NCBI GenBank assembly: GCA_027031765.1
Contig: JALVPN010000077.1
Coordinates: 1 to 40,190 of the forward strand
Origin: Promethearchaeota archaeon
GTDB lineage: Archaea > Asgardarchaeota > Thorarchaeia > Thorarchaeales > Thorarchaeaceae
Length of the DNA stretch: 40,190 bases
Direction: 5' to 3'
The position numbers were made by a program, and so were the translations under genes. The notes below the pieces were generated by a model that saw only the letters and a program-made list of their open reading frames with translations, did no database searches and had not been told where the DNA came from. This document shows, one piece after another, positions 8,999-16,888 of the stretch. Position 1 is the stretch's first letter. Every line of letters begins with the position of its first letter.

Positions 8999-10994
8999 TC
9001 TGCACAGCGACACCACGACTGAATGCCAGCATCTCGGGCCCGGTCAGGAGTGCACGCCCCACGCCCACCATCTGCCTGTCGGGGCCCAGGACCACCACCT
9101 CCTCTCCGGCCCGCAGGTCATCACTGGCCCATGCCACGAACTTTGCAAGGGCCGAGCGGCCCTTGGCAACATATTCGGCAGCCTCCTCCTCCATGACAAC
9201 ATGGTACACCTCGTCGAGCCCCGCGTCAATGAGCAGCTGGCCACCCGAATAGGTGGGGGTAAGCAGCCCCGTAGTCGGTACCAGTGTGAACACCAGCTCA
9301 TCACCGGACAGGACATGCCTCACCTTGCCCGTGCTCCGCGATGTCCTCACATCCAGGCGTGACACATCGGACGCGTCAAGCTGCAGACCCCACTGGAACG
9401 CGACGAGTGCGGTGAGTTTCCTTTGCCAGTAGACAGCGCTGCCCGCCGGCGGCATGTGGTCCAGCACACTGGACATGGAGTCAATACGTGTGACACCGGG
9501 GACATGCTCAGAGAGGCGGTCGGTGGGTACAGGTCGCGACAGCCACAGTGCCTCTTCGTACTCGATGCTGTTGACCAGGGCCTGCAGACGCCGTCCTGCC
9601 ACTGCGAGGGTCTCGCTGTCGAGAGATGATGGGAACACGCACTGCTGGGCAGGATGGACATGCTCCAGTTCCCAGGGCACCACACCAATAGGAGTGACGA
9701 AGAACAGTAATGTGTCGTCCTGTGATGTTTCTCGCACCCTGTCGACGAGTGGTCCGGTCGTGTCTGCAAAGGGCGGGTCACCGAGAGGGGGTACGAACAC
9801 AATGGTGCGTGCCCGCCGGAACGGGTATCTTGTGGCGACGCGGTGGCTGAAACGTAGCACCGCCGGGTGACGTGTCGTCTCGGCGCCTGTGAAGAGCACG
9901 GAGGAGGGGTTCGCAACGGGGTCGTGCCGCTCGATGAGGTCGATGTGCTCCATCATGGCCTGGAATGCCTCATACAGTGCAGGGTGAGCACGTGCACGCA
10001 TGGCTGCAAGCTCGAAGAGCTTGCCCTCTGCAATTGCCACCCGCACACGTCGCATCTCGGCAGCACTCACATACAGGTTGTGACGCATCAACACGTAGGC
10101 CCGCTCACTCTTGGAATACGCCATGAGCATGTCCACCGAGTCACCGGCACAGACGGGACACTCACACGGCAGTTCCCGCAGCTCATCGAGGTGTGCAGTG
10201 CCAGTGGGGAGCAGCATGCGGTCCGTATCTGCGAACTTGGCATACGACGCAGAGTCGAAGAGGTCGCAGCCGAGCAGGGCGGCCTGTGCGAAGAACATTG
10301 GGTGACCACACCCAAAGAGGTGCACGGGTCTGTCAGGCGGCAGGTGCTGTTTCGCAGCGAGGACTGCACGCACTATGTCCGCATACCGGTACTGTTCCAT
10401 GAGGGGGACCGCACCACCCACAGGGTGCACATCGAAGTCCATCTTTGAGAGCTCCCGTGCAGCGTGGGCGCGCAGATCAGGATATGAACCGCCCTGCACG
10501 GTCCCGGCCAGCAGCATGTCCCCCTTCTCAGCAGTAGAGACCGCAGCACGTTCTAGCGAGACCCGGACATCCTCCTCTACCCGCTGGCGCCCGACATCCG
10601 GGTCCGAGAAGACATCGAGGATTGTGCCGATGTCAGAACCAATCTCCCGCTGGAAACGCACAATGTCAATGGGGTCAATCTCGTCCTCTGGGAGGTCGTG
10701 CACGTACATCTGGAACGTCCCGGAGTCCGTCATCACGGGGCCTGAGAACCCCAGCAGGCTGTGTACACCCTCTTCAAGGGCACGGTCACGGAACTTGGCG
10801 CGTGAACGGATGATGTACGAGTTGGTGATGACCATCTGGTAACCAAAGACCGACGCCATCTCTGCCGGTGGTATCTCGGACTTGCCCGGGTGCACAACAG
10901 GCATTAGGAGGGGGGTGCGCACCGTACCATGGGCAGTGCGGAGGAGCCCCAGCCTGGCAAGACCGTCCTTGGCACGGATCTCGAAGTGACTCAT
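8976..10994 (-). CDS. tgtA: Archaeosine tRNA-guanine transglycosylase (7-cyano-7-deazaguanine tRNA-ribosyltransferase)
   Basis: The enzyme swaps guanine 15 in the tRNA D-loop for preQ0, the first tRNA-bound step of archaeosine synthesis. The 672-residue protein has the full archaeal layout. The TIM-barrel catalytic domain (about 1-340) has Asp90 in VMTDSGTFQM and Asp247 in FDSASYAKF, and the zinc site C277-x-C279-x2-C282 with H305. A middle region (about 345-590) looks like the DUF5591/ArcS-type domain. A C-terminal PUA RNA-binding domain (about 590-672, from VSRLDVRTSRS) follows. Bacterial TGT lacks the last two parts, which supports an archaeal TgtA. The ATG at 10994 lies about 12 bases after the predicted transcription start and has no ribosome-binding site, so the transcript is nearly leaderless. 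Confidence 0.95.
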   Translation of the reverse strand: MSHFEIRAKDGLARLGLLRTAHGTVRTPLLMPVVHPGKSEIPPAEMASVFGYQMVITNSYIIRSRAKFRDRALEEGVHSLLGFSGPVMTDSGTFQMYVHDLPEDEIDPIDIVRFQREIGSDIGTILDVFSDPDVGRQRVEEDVRVSLERAAVSTAEKGDMLLAGTVQGGSYPDLRAHAARELSKMDFDVHPVGGAVPLMEQYRYADIVRAVLAAKQHLPPDRPVHLFGCGHPMFFAQAALLGCDLFDSASYAKFADTDRMLLPTGTAHLDELRELPCECPVCAGDSVDMLMAYSKSERAYVLMRHNLYVSAAEMRRVRVAIAEGKLFELAAMRARAHPALYEAFQAMMEHIDLIERHDPVANPSSVLFTGAETTRHPAVLRFSHRVATRYPFRRARTIVFVPPLGDPPFADTTGPLVDRVRETSQDDTLLFFVTPIGVVPWELEHVHPAQQCVFPSSLDSETLAVAGRRLQALVNSIEYEEALWLSRPVPTDRLSEHVPGVTRIDSMSSVLDHMPPAGSAVYWQRKLTALVAFQWGLQLDASDVSRLDVRTSRSTGKVRHVLSGDELVFTLVPTTGLLTPTYSGGQLLIDAGLDEVYHVVMEEEAAEYVAKGRSALAKFVAWASDDLRAGEEVVVLGPDRQMVGVGRALLTGPEMLAFSRGVAVQTRHSKRS

Positions 10995-11027
10995 GATGGG
11001 TCATCACGGGCGGAGCTGCGCATTGGA

Positions 11028-11039
11028 TGAATCTTTTGA
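11028..11039 (-). promoter_or_regulatory. TATA-like box for tgtA
   Basis: The minus strand reads TCAAAAGATTCA, about 35 bases before the tgtA start and spaced for a near-leaderless transcript. The same 12 bases recur at 28155-28166 on the plus strand, upstream of the redoxin-KaiC operon. Confidence 0.45.
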
Positions 11040-11252
11040 TAGTGCGAGGACTGCTGACGGGACGGGACACCACATGTGTGTGACGCCTGCACGCGGGCTG
11101 CTGGTGACATGCGACATGGTGGCATGATACAGTACATGTGGGTATGGGCGGGTGTACACGGTCTGGTGACTGACCGATGGGGTACAGGGGCCAGCACCGG
11201 CCCCTCCATGAAGTGGGGCTGGCCAGTGGGGCGACTGCCAGTGGAATCAATG

Positions 11253-11260
11253 CTATAAGT
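11253..11260 (+). promoter_or_regulatory. TATA-like box for hflX
   Basis: CTATAAGT is centred about 28 bases before the ATG at 11285. This predicts a leaderless transcript and argues against the upstream ATG codons at 11177 and 11273. Confidence 0.55.
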
Positions 11261-11284
11261 CAAAGGGGCAACATGCACTGCAAG

Positions 11285-12571
11285 ATGGAAACAGGCACCG
11301 CCGTGCTAGTCCAGCGCAGATCGCCTGAAGAACCAGACCTGATGGACGAGTTCGAGGCCCTTGCTGAAACGGCAGGCTACACGGTCATCGGAAAGTTCGA
11401 CGTAGTGGGCCCGCCGTCTGCTAGGTTCGGCATCCGGACCGGGAAGGTCGAGGAGATAGGGACATGGATTGAACACCGACAGCCGGACTTTGTGCTCTTC
11501 GCGCCGGCGCTCAGGTCGGGCCAGATGTTCAGGTTGATGGAGGAGTGGGGGGTCGAGGTACGCGACAGGACACAGCTCATCCTTGAGATCTTTGACAGGC
11601 ACGCACGTACACCACAGGCAAAGCTCCAGATAGAACAGGCACGTCTGAGCTACGAGCTGCCGTTCCAGAGGCACCAGATCAGGATGCGCCTGCAGAGGGA
11701 GCACACAGGGGACAGGCCGACCACCGAACAGGTCGGTGCTGGAGAGGACCTGCTCAACATGAGGGTGAGGGAGATACGCAGGCGGATAGCCCACATACGT
11801 CGCAGGCTCACCGAGATCTGGCGGGCCCAGGACCTGAAGCGGAAACAGCGTGACCAGAGGGGCTTCTACGAGGTGGCGCTGGCAGGCTATACGAATGCCG
11901 GGAAGAGCACCCTGCACCGGGCACTGACCGGCTCCGAGGTCGAGGTCGCAGACGGGCTGTTCACCACCCTTTCGACAAAGGCGTCGTTGCTCGGGACACC
12001 CGGGCGGCGCACAGTGCTGATAGACTCTGTGGGCTTCATCAGTTCGCTCCCCCGCGACCTGTTGGATGCGTTCCGGACCACCCTGCAGGAGATTGCCGAT
12101 GCCGATGTCATTGTCCTCGTAGTGGACGGGTCGGACAGCACGGACGAGATCATGAGGAAGACCGCGACCTGTACCAGCACGTTCCTGGAGATAGGTGCCA
12201 ATGGTATACCAGTCGTGGTGGCCATGAACAAGGTCGACCTGCTGACGGAGGCCGAGGTCGAGGAGAGGCTGGACGTACTCAGGAGCACATACGAGAGCGT
12301 TGTCCCGGTCTCAGCCATGCATGGGATCAACCTGCAGACACTCGTGGCCGAGGTCGAGAAACGGCTGCCACCTCTTGAACACTACCAGCTCTCATTGGAG
12401 TATGGTGACGAGTCTGCATCACTCATATCGTGGCTGCACGAGGTGGGACGCATTGAGCACAAGGAGTACAGTGCACATGGAGTGCGGTTGGATGTCGCAC
12501 TCACGGCGGACATTGCTGCCAAGTTGTCGAGGATAGTCCCACCGGACAGGATCCGCAGGAGAGGCCACTGA
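11285..12571 (+). CDS. hflX: HflX-family GTPase
   Basis: The 428-residue protein belongs to a family of ribosome-associated GTPases that bind the large subunit and can split stalled or stressed ribosomes. The N-terminal HflX domain (about 1-110, with GKFDVVGPPSARFGIRTGKV) is followed by a basic helical region (about 110-190, ending RRRLTEIWRAQDLKRKQR). The G domain has Walker A GYTNAGKST (201-209), G3 DSVGF (247-251, where Ser replaces the usual Thr) and the G4 motif NKVD. A short C-terminal domain follows. The frame is open back to 11177, but the TATA-like box at 11253-11260 places the transcription start next to the ATG at 11285. That ATG is also where homology begins. The gene is divergent from tgtA. 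Confidence 0.92.
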   Translation: METGTAVLVQRRSPEEPDLMDEFEALAETAGYTVIGKFDVVGPPSARFGIRTGKVEEIGTWIEHRQPDFVLFAPALRSGQMFRLMEEWGVEVRDRTQLILEIFDRHARTPQAKLQIEQARLSYELPFQRHQIRMRLQREHTGDRPTTEQVGAGEDLLNMRVREIRRRIAHIRRRLTEIWRAQDLKRKQRDQRGFYEVALAGYTNAGKSTLHRALTGSEVEVADGLFTTLSTKASLLGTPGRRTVLIDSVGFISSLPRDLLDAFRTTLQEIADADVIVLVVDGSDSTDEIMRKTATCTSTFLEIGANGIPVVVAMNKVDLLTEAEVEERLDVLRSTYESVVPVSAMHGINLQTLVAEVEKRLPPLEHYQLSLEYGDESASLISWLHEVGRIEHKEYSAHGVRLDVALTADIAAKLSRIVPPDRIRRRGH

Positions 12572-12579
12572 ACACGGTG

Positions 12580-12589
12580 CCCACGTGGG
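12580..12589. promoter_or_regulatory. Perfect palindrome just upstream of the metV promoter
   Basis: CCCACGTGGG is a perfect 10-base palindrome. It extends with one mismatch pair to 16 bases (12577-12592). It lies directly before a TATA-like stretch (ATTCTTTTGAG, 12593-12603), followed by the metV ribosome-binding site at 12631-12637. It is placed to act as an operator for the one-carbon cluster. With the T-run after it, it could instead help to end hflX transcription. Confidence 0.45.
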
Positions 12590-12646
12590 AACATTCTTTT
12601 GAGTGCGCACACCGCCAGTATGAGAGCTTGAGGAGGTATGTGAGAA

Positions 12647-13312
12647 GTGATAGCCCTTCGACTGAAGGCACCAGAGAAAATCCTTGAGGCGCTGGAGGGA
12701 CACGAGAAGATAGTGCTCTTTGGGGACTCCGGGTGTGCCCAGCTGTGTGATGTGGGCGGACTGCTCCAGCTCGAGGACATGGAGGACTTCCTGACAAGGA
12801 ACGGGAAGACCGTCCTCGGTGCTGTGTTCGTCGAGGGTGGCATCTGCAATGGCCCTGTCTTCAGGAGTACGGTGCAGGAGCAACGGGCAGTGATAGACAG
12901 CGCCGACGCACTGCTGGTACAGGCCTGTGGTGTCGCAGTACAGACCATTGTAGAACACATCCCGGAGAAGGAGGCCTTCCCTGCGGCTGACTCGATGTTC
13001 CTCGGGGTTTCAAGGGGGCGTGGGACACACTCCGAGCTCTGCGCGATGTGCGGGGACTGCATCCTCCACCTGACCGGCGGGATATGCCCACTGGCCCGCT
13101 GTGCGAAGGGGATACTCAACGGCCCCTGCGGTGGCTCCATGAACGGCAAGTGCGAGAGGGATGAGGACACTGACTGCGCATGGCAGCTCATCTACGACAG
13201 GCTGCGGGCACTGGGAAAGCTCGACAACATCCGGAAGGTGTGGGAGATGAAGGACTGGAGGAGCTCACATGGGCCGCGGGTCATCTCGCACCATGGAGGC
13301 GCAATAGCCTAA
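12647..13312 (+). CDS. metV: MetV-type zinc-binding partner of methylene-tetrahydrofolate reductase
   Basis: The 221-residue protein matches the MTHFR C-terminal (MetV) family, which forms the MetF-MetV reductase complex in acetogens and is Cys-rich. Characteristic segments are FGDSGCAQLCDVGG (about 25-38), then ELCAMCGDCIL, GGICPLARCAKGILNGPCGG and GKCE (about 127-167). These together supply about a dozen cysteines for metal or Fe-S binding. The start is GTG, preceded by AGGAGGT at a spacing of nine bases. It opens a cluster of same-strand genes for methyl transfer, with metF 48 bases downstream. Its presence suggests methylene-pterin reduction by a MetFV-type enzyme, either beside or in place of the F420-dependent archaeal Mer. 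Confidence 0.88.
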   Translation: MIALRLKAPEKILEALEGHEKIVLFGDSGCAQLCDVGGLLQLEDMEDFLTRNGKTVLGAVFVEGGICNGPVFRSTVQEQRAVIDSADALLVQACGVAVQTIVEHIPEKEAFPAADSMFLGVSRGRGTHSELCAMCGDCILHLTGGICPLARCAKGILNGPCGGSMNGKCERDEDTDCAWQLIYDRLRALGKLDNIRKVWEMKDWRSSHGPRVISHHGGAIA

Positions 13313-13360
13313 AGATAATAAGGGGTCTCAGCCGGTCGAGTCCAGAAACACGAGGAGAGG

Positions 13361-14293
13361 ATAACACTCGGTAGCGGAACACGGCTGCAACAGTCACTGG
13401 AAAGAGAAGGCCTGACCATCACCGGGGAAATCGTACCCCCCCGCGGTGCCAGCCCGAAGGCCCTGCTTGAGAAGGCACGGGCGGTCGCTGCGGACTGTGT
13501 CGCCATCAACATCACGGACAACATACGCGGGAACCCAGCAATGAGCAGCATTGCAGCCAGCCACCTGATATGTGACGTGGGTGCCGAACCAATACTCCAA
13601 CTGTCGACACGCGACAGGAACCGCATACTGCTTGAGAGCGAGCTGTATGGCGCCCATGCGCTTGGCATCAGGAACGTCCTCTTTGTGACTGGCGACCACA
13701 CGCTGCTCGGCACCCATCCGCATGCAAAGATGGTCTATGACCTCGACTCGATACAGGCCCTCCAGCTGGCCTCGGAGCTCATGCATGGCAGGGACCTGGC
13801 GGGAAAGGAGCTCGATGGTACACCGTCGTTCTATCTGGGCTCCACCTTCAACCCGTACGCAGACCCCATGGAGCTCCATGCCTGGCGGGTCGAGAAGAAG
13901 CGGGATGCCGGGGCACAGTTCTTCCAGACGCAGGCAGTATACGATGTCGGGCGGTTCAGAGACTTCATGGCACAGATACGGGGCCTCGGAGTGTACGTGC
14001 TCGCCGGGATATACGTCCTGAGAGGGCCGAAGACCGCGAGGTTCATGGACGAGCGCGTGCCGGGGATATACATCCCAGAGGAGATAATTGAACGGCTCGA
14101 GAAGGCTGGGGAGGGCCTGAGTGGCAAGGAGGCCCGGGCCCGCAGACGGGAGGAGGGCATAGCGATAGCCCTTGAGACCACAAGGGAGGTGATGAGGGTG
14201 CCGGGGGTGCACGGTATTGACCTGATGGGGACGGGCTGGGAGCCACACATCACACGCTTCATCGAATCTGCAAGCGGACAGCAGGAGGGATAG
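13361..14293 (+). CDS. metF: Methylene-tetrahydrofolate (or methanopterin) reductase MetF
   Basis: MetF reduces the methylene group on the C1 carrier to methyl with FAD. The conserved N-terminal segment ITGEIVPPRGASPKALLEKA, then AINITDN, lies upstream of the first ATG (13541), so the gene must start earlier. The frame opens after a stop at 13319-13321 and has no in-frame ATG, GTG or TTG before 13541. The best fit to the family N-terminus is ATA at 13361 (reading TLGSGTRLQQSLEREG), directly after GAGGAGAGG. CTG at 13385 is the alternative, or an ATG-to-ATA base error. The coding length is then about 310 residues, normal for MetF. Later motifs (FVTGDHTLLGTHPHAK, GAQFFQTQAVYD, PGIYIPEE) confirm the family. 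Its partner metV lies just upstream and mtrH four bases downstream. Confidence 0.87.
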   Translation: MTLGSGTRLQQSLEREGLTITGEIVPPRGASPKALLEKARAVAADCVAINITDNIRGNPAMSSIAASHLICDVGAEPILQLSTRDRNRILLESELYGAHALGIRNVLFVTGDHTLLGTHPHAKMVYDLDSIQALQLASELMHGRDLAGKELDGTPSFYLGSTFNPYADPMELHAWRVEKKRDAGAQFFQTQAVYDVGRFRDFMAQIRGLGVYVLAGIYVLRGPKTARFMDERVPGIYIPEEIIERLEKAGEGLSGKEARARRREEGIAIALETTREVMRVPGVHGIDLMGTGWEPHITRFIESASGQQEG

Positions 14294-14297
14294 GAGG

Positions 14298-15215
14298 TTG
14301 TTCGTGTTCAAGAAGGAGCAACAGGTAATAGAGATTGGAGGCGTGAGCGTAGGCGGGCAGCCCGGGGAGCACCCCACCGTACTGATAGGTGGCATGTTCT
14401 TCAAGGGCCAGCCCATCGTCAAGAACACAAAGCAGGGGATATTCGACGAGGAGATGGCCCGTGAGTGGGTCGACCTTGCCAACGACATGGTGATCCGCAC
14501 AGGACACCCGCTCATCATACAGGTGTACGGCCGCACCGAGACCGCCATGGAGCGTCACATAGGCTGGCTCGCAGAGAACTTCGACGGGCCCTTCATGTTC
14601 GAGTCGACGAACGCAAAGGCGCGGGTGAGAGGGATTGAGTACTGCAACGAGACCGGCCTCCATGACAGGGCAATCTACAACTCGGTCAACCTGTCGATGA
14701 AGGACGATGAGAAACAGGTCCTGTCCAACAGCCGCATTGACTCCGCAGTTGTCCTTGGCTGGTCGCCACGCGCCACGAGCCTTGAGGAACGGATGGAAAC
14801 AGTAGGGGCAATGATTACGGAGGCCCGTGAGATGGGGCTCCAGCGGCTGCTCGTGGACCCTGCAACTCTGCCCGTGGGCGCAGGGTACGGACTCGAACTG
14901 CGCACTATGATTGCGATAAAGTCACAGCACGGTCTGCCGACCTGTCTGGGCCCCCACAATGCGCCCTCGGCGTGGCAGTTCATCAAGCAGCCCGGCCTTG
15001 ACGACGAGCCGGCACACCTCTCGGCAGTGGTCGCGGCAACGGTGGCGGCTCAGCTGTTCGCCACAGATGCGGTCATGTATGGCTCGATGGCACGGACGAG
15101 GGAGGCCTTCATTGCGGTTGCCCTGATAGGGAATGCACTCGCAGCCACTGCGGCCGAGGCATCCCATGCACTCGGGGTGGACAGGCAGCTCTTTGAACCG
15201 CCCACATCGTTCTGA
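14298..15215 (+). CDS. mtrH: MtrH-like methyl-tetrahydromethanopterin:corrinoid methyltransferase (first copy)
   Basis: MtrH moves the methyl group between the pterin C1 carrier and the cobalt of the corrinoid protein MtrA. The 305-residue protein shows the family start (FVFKKEQQVIEIGGVSVGGQ), FESTNAKARVRGIEY and a TIM-barrel layout related to pterin-binding methyltransferases. The ending LGVDRQLFEPPTSF is also family-like. The start is TTG, with AGGAGGG about eight bases upstream inside the metF end; a GTG two codons later is possible. It is one of two mtrH-like genes flanking mtrA. The two copies differ widely (compare SKNTKQGIFDEEMA with the second copy), so they are paralogs rather than a recent duplication. 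The methyl donor or acceptor could be the cell's methanopterin or a methylated compound. Confidence 0.87.
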   Translation: MFVFKKEQQVIEIGGVSVGGQPGEHPTVLIGGMFFKGQPIVKNTKQGIFDEEMAREWVDLANDMVIRTGHPLIIQVYGRTETAMERHIGWLAENFDGPFMFESTNAKARVRGIEYCNETGLHDRAIYNSVNLSMKDDEKQVLSNSRIDSAVVLGWSPRATSLEERMETVGAMITEAREMGLQRLLVDPATLPVGAGYGLELRTMIAIKSQHGLPTCLGPHNAPSAWQFIKQPGLDDEPAHLSAVVAATVAAQLFATDAVMYGSMARTREAFIAVALIGNALAATAAEASHALGVDRQLFEPPTSF

Positions 15216-15238
15216 TATCTGGCAGGTGGTGGTAGACG

Positions 15239-15931
15239 GTGGGGCAGAGTGCTGACAGGCAGTGGCCGCCGGTGCCAGGCGACTTCATTGTGGGCGACCC
15301 GGGACACCCGGTGGCCATATGCACGCTCGGTAAGAAGATTGATGTTGACTGTGAGTACGCCATAATCGGGACGTGCAAGACCGAGAACATAGGGATAGAG
15401 AGGGTCATTGTGAACATAGTCTCGAACCCAAGGGTCAGGTACCTGATACTCGCAGGCCCAGAGGTGCCGGGTCACAGGACGGGACAGTCCCTCAAGAGCC
15501 TGTATGAGAACGGGGTCGATAGCAAGACCCGGCGGATTGTGGGTGCGGAGGGGGCGATACCGTTCATTGAGAACGTGCCCCTTGAGGCGGTCGAGCGGTT
15601 CCGTCAGCAGGTACAGCTCGTCAACATGCTGAACATCACCGACCCGTCGAGGATTGCGGACACCGCTGCAGAGCTCGCACGCAAAGACCCCGGCGAGTTC
15701 CCGGACGGACCCATGTGGGTGGACTTTGGCACGCACCAGGGTGCCACCCGCGTCCTCACTCCGGGCGGTGCGGTTGCCATTGTCCCGGAGCTCGGTATTG
15801 CGCTCGACCCGTGGACGTCGCTGGTGTCATCACGGGACGCCATGGTGATAGTCTCAGTGCACCCATCAACCGTGGTCGCAGAGTTGCAGGAACAGGACGG
15901 TGGACACGTGATTGTTGTGAGGGAGGTATGA
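15239..15931 (+). CDS. mtrA: Soluble MtrA-like corrinoid protein with a C-terminal DUF4346-like domain
   Basis: The 230-residue protein carries the corrinoid-binding MtrA domain (about 9-135). WPPVPGDFIVGDP, CKTENIGIERVIVNI and GHRTGQSL are near-identical to methanogen MtrA, and His79 in GHRTGQS matches the cobalt-coordinating histidine of that family. Methanogen MtrA ends with a membrane helix. Here that is replaced by about 90 soluble residues (from TDPSRIADTAAEL to VIVVREV) that resemble DUF4346. The protein should therefore be cytoplasmic and independent of the sodium-pumping Mtr complex, whose other subunits are not in the window. The start is GTG. It sits between two mtrH-like genes, 23 bases after the first and 6 before the second. 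Confidence 0.88.
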   Translation: MGQSADRQWPPVPGDFIVGDPGHPVAICTLGKKIDVDCEYAIIGTCKTENIGIERVIVNIVSNPRVRYLILAGPEVPGHRTGQSLKSLYENGVDSKTRRIVGAEGAIPFIENVPLEAVERFRQQVQLVNMLNITDPSRIADTAAELARKDPGEFPDGPMWVDFGTHQGATRVLTPGGAVAIVPELGIALDPWTSLVSSRDAMVIVSVHPSTVVAELQEQDGGHVIVVREV

Positions 15932-15937
15932 CAGACA

Positions 15938-16873
15938 GTGTTCGTGTTCGAACGTGAGCAGCAGATCTTTGACATCGGTGGTGTCACGGTCGGTGGCACT
16001 CCGGGAGAGAACCCGACCGTCCTTGCCGGGACGATATTCTACTCCGGTGACAAGACCGTCCGCGACGCCCGTACGGGCGAGTTCGATGCGGCGGAGGCGG
16101 AGAGGCTGGTCACGACACAGGACGAGCTGTCAGACATGACGGGCAACCCGGCCCTCGTCCAGGTGTTTGCACAGTCGCCGCGTGCTGTGGAGAGGTACAT
16201 CGACTTTGTGAGCGAGGTCACTGATGCGCCGTTCCTGATAGACTCCACAGACCCTGAGACACGGGTCGCGGGGCTCCGTCATGCGGAGGAGGTGGGGCTG
16301 CTCGACAGGGCGGTGTACAACTCCGTCAACATCTCAATGACCGAGGACGAACGGATGGCCCTCTCCGAGATGGGACAGCTGTGTGCGATAGTCCTTGCTT
16401 TCAACCCCCATGACGCGACGATTGCAGGGCGCAGGGCCGTCCTCGAGTCAGGGACGCCGGAGATGGGAGAGGGGCTGCTTGAGACCTGTGAGAAGGTGGG
16501 CATCAACAGGCCACTCATAGACACAGCAATGACCTCCCTCGGGGCCGGGGCGGGGCCCGCCGTGGCATTCACCCTCGTTGCAAAGAGCCTCTATGGCTAT
16601 CCCACCGGGTGCGGTATACACAATGCCGTGTCGTCGTGGCCATGGCTGCTGGGACTGAAGCGACACGACAAAGAGGCATACCGCACCTGTGATGTCGCGT
16701 CCAACGTCATCGTACAGCTGATGGGCGGTGACTTTGTCCTCTACGGGCCCATAAAGAATGCCAGGCTCGTGTTCCCTGTGGCTGCAATGGCAGACGCGCT
16801 CGCGGCCGAGTGCGTGAGCATGGAGCTCGGTGTCAGTCCGGCCGATGGGCACCCGTTCAGGCGGCTGGTATAG
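15938..16873 (+). CDS. mtrH: MtrH-like methyltransferase (second copy)
   Basis: The 311-residue protein has the same start and fold as the first copy: FVFEREQQIFDIGGVTVGG, IDSTDPETRVAGLRHAEEVG, YNSVNISMTEDE and GCGIHNAVSSW. It shares the same conserved framework but differs throughout. One copy may serve the pterin side and the other a methylated substrate. Alternatively the two may form a heterodimer around MtrA, but nothing in the sequence decides this. GTG at 15938 follows the mtrA stop by 6 bases, with GGGAGG about 12 bases upstream. The marker-14 gene begins 15 bases after its stop. Confidence 0.87.
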   Translation: MFVFEREQQIFDIGGVTVGGTPGENPTVLAGTIFYSGDKTVRDARTGEFDAAEAERLVTTQDELSDMTGNPALVQVFAQSPRAVERYIDFVSEVTDAPFLIDSTDPETRVAGLRHAEEVGLLDRAVYNSVNISMTEDERMALSEMGQLCAIVLAFNPHDATIAGRRAVLESGTPEMGEGLLETCEKVGINRPLIDTAMTSLGAGAGPAVAFTLVAKSLYGYPTGCGIHNAVSSWPWLLGLKRHDKEAYRTCDVASNVIVQLMGGDFVLYGPIKNARLVFPVAAMADALAAECVSMELGVSPADGHPFRRLV

Positions 16874-16888
16874 GACGGGTGTAGCAGT

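Noticed and set aside
7934-9016. Minus-strand frame of 360 codons opposite the ABC ATPase
   Set aside because: The plus strand has all ABC ATPase motifs, and the minus frame has no domain or start signal.
11177-11284. N-terminal extension of hflX from the upstream ATG
   Set aside because: It runs through the TATA-like box at 11253-11260 and has no family likeness; the ATG at 11285 fits both promoter and homology.
13394-14548. Long minus-strand open frame of 384 codons opposite metF and mtrH
   Set aside because: It lies entirely over two clear plus-strand genes with family motifs, and its own translation shows no recognisable domain. It is a shadow caused by GC-rich codon use.
15050-15736. 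Minus-strand frame of 228 codons opposite mtrA
   Set aside because: mtrA on the plus strand is certain from its corrinoid motifs; the opposite frame is a shadow.
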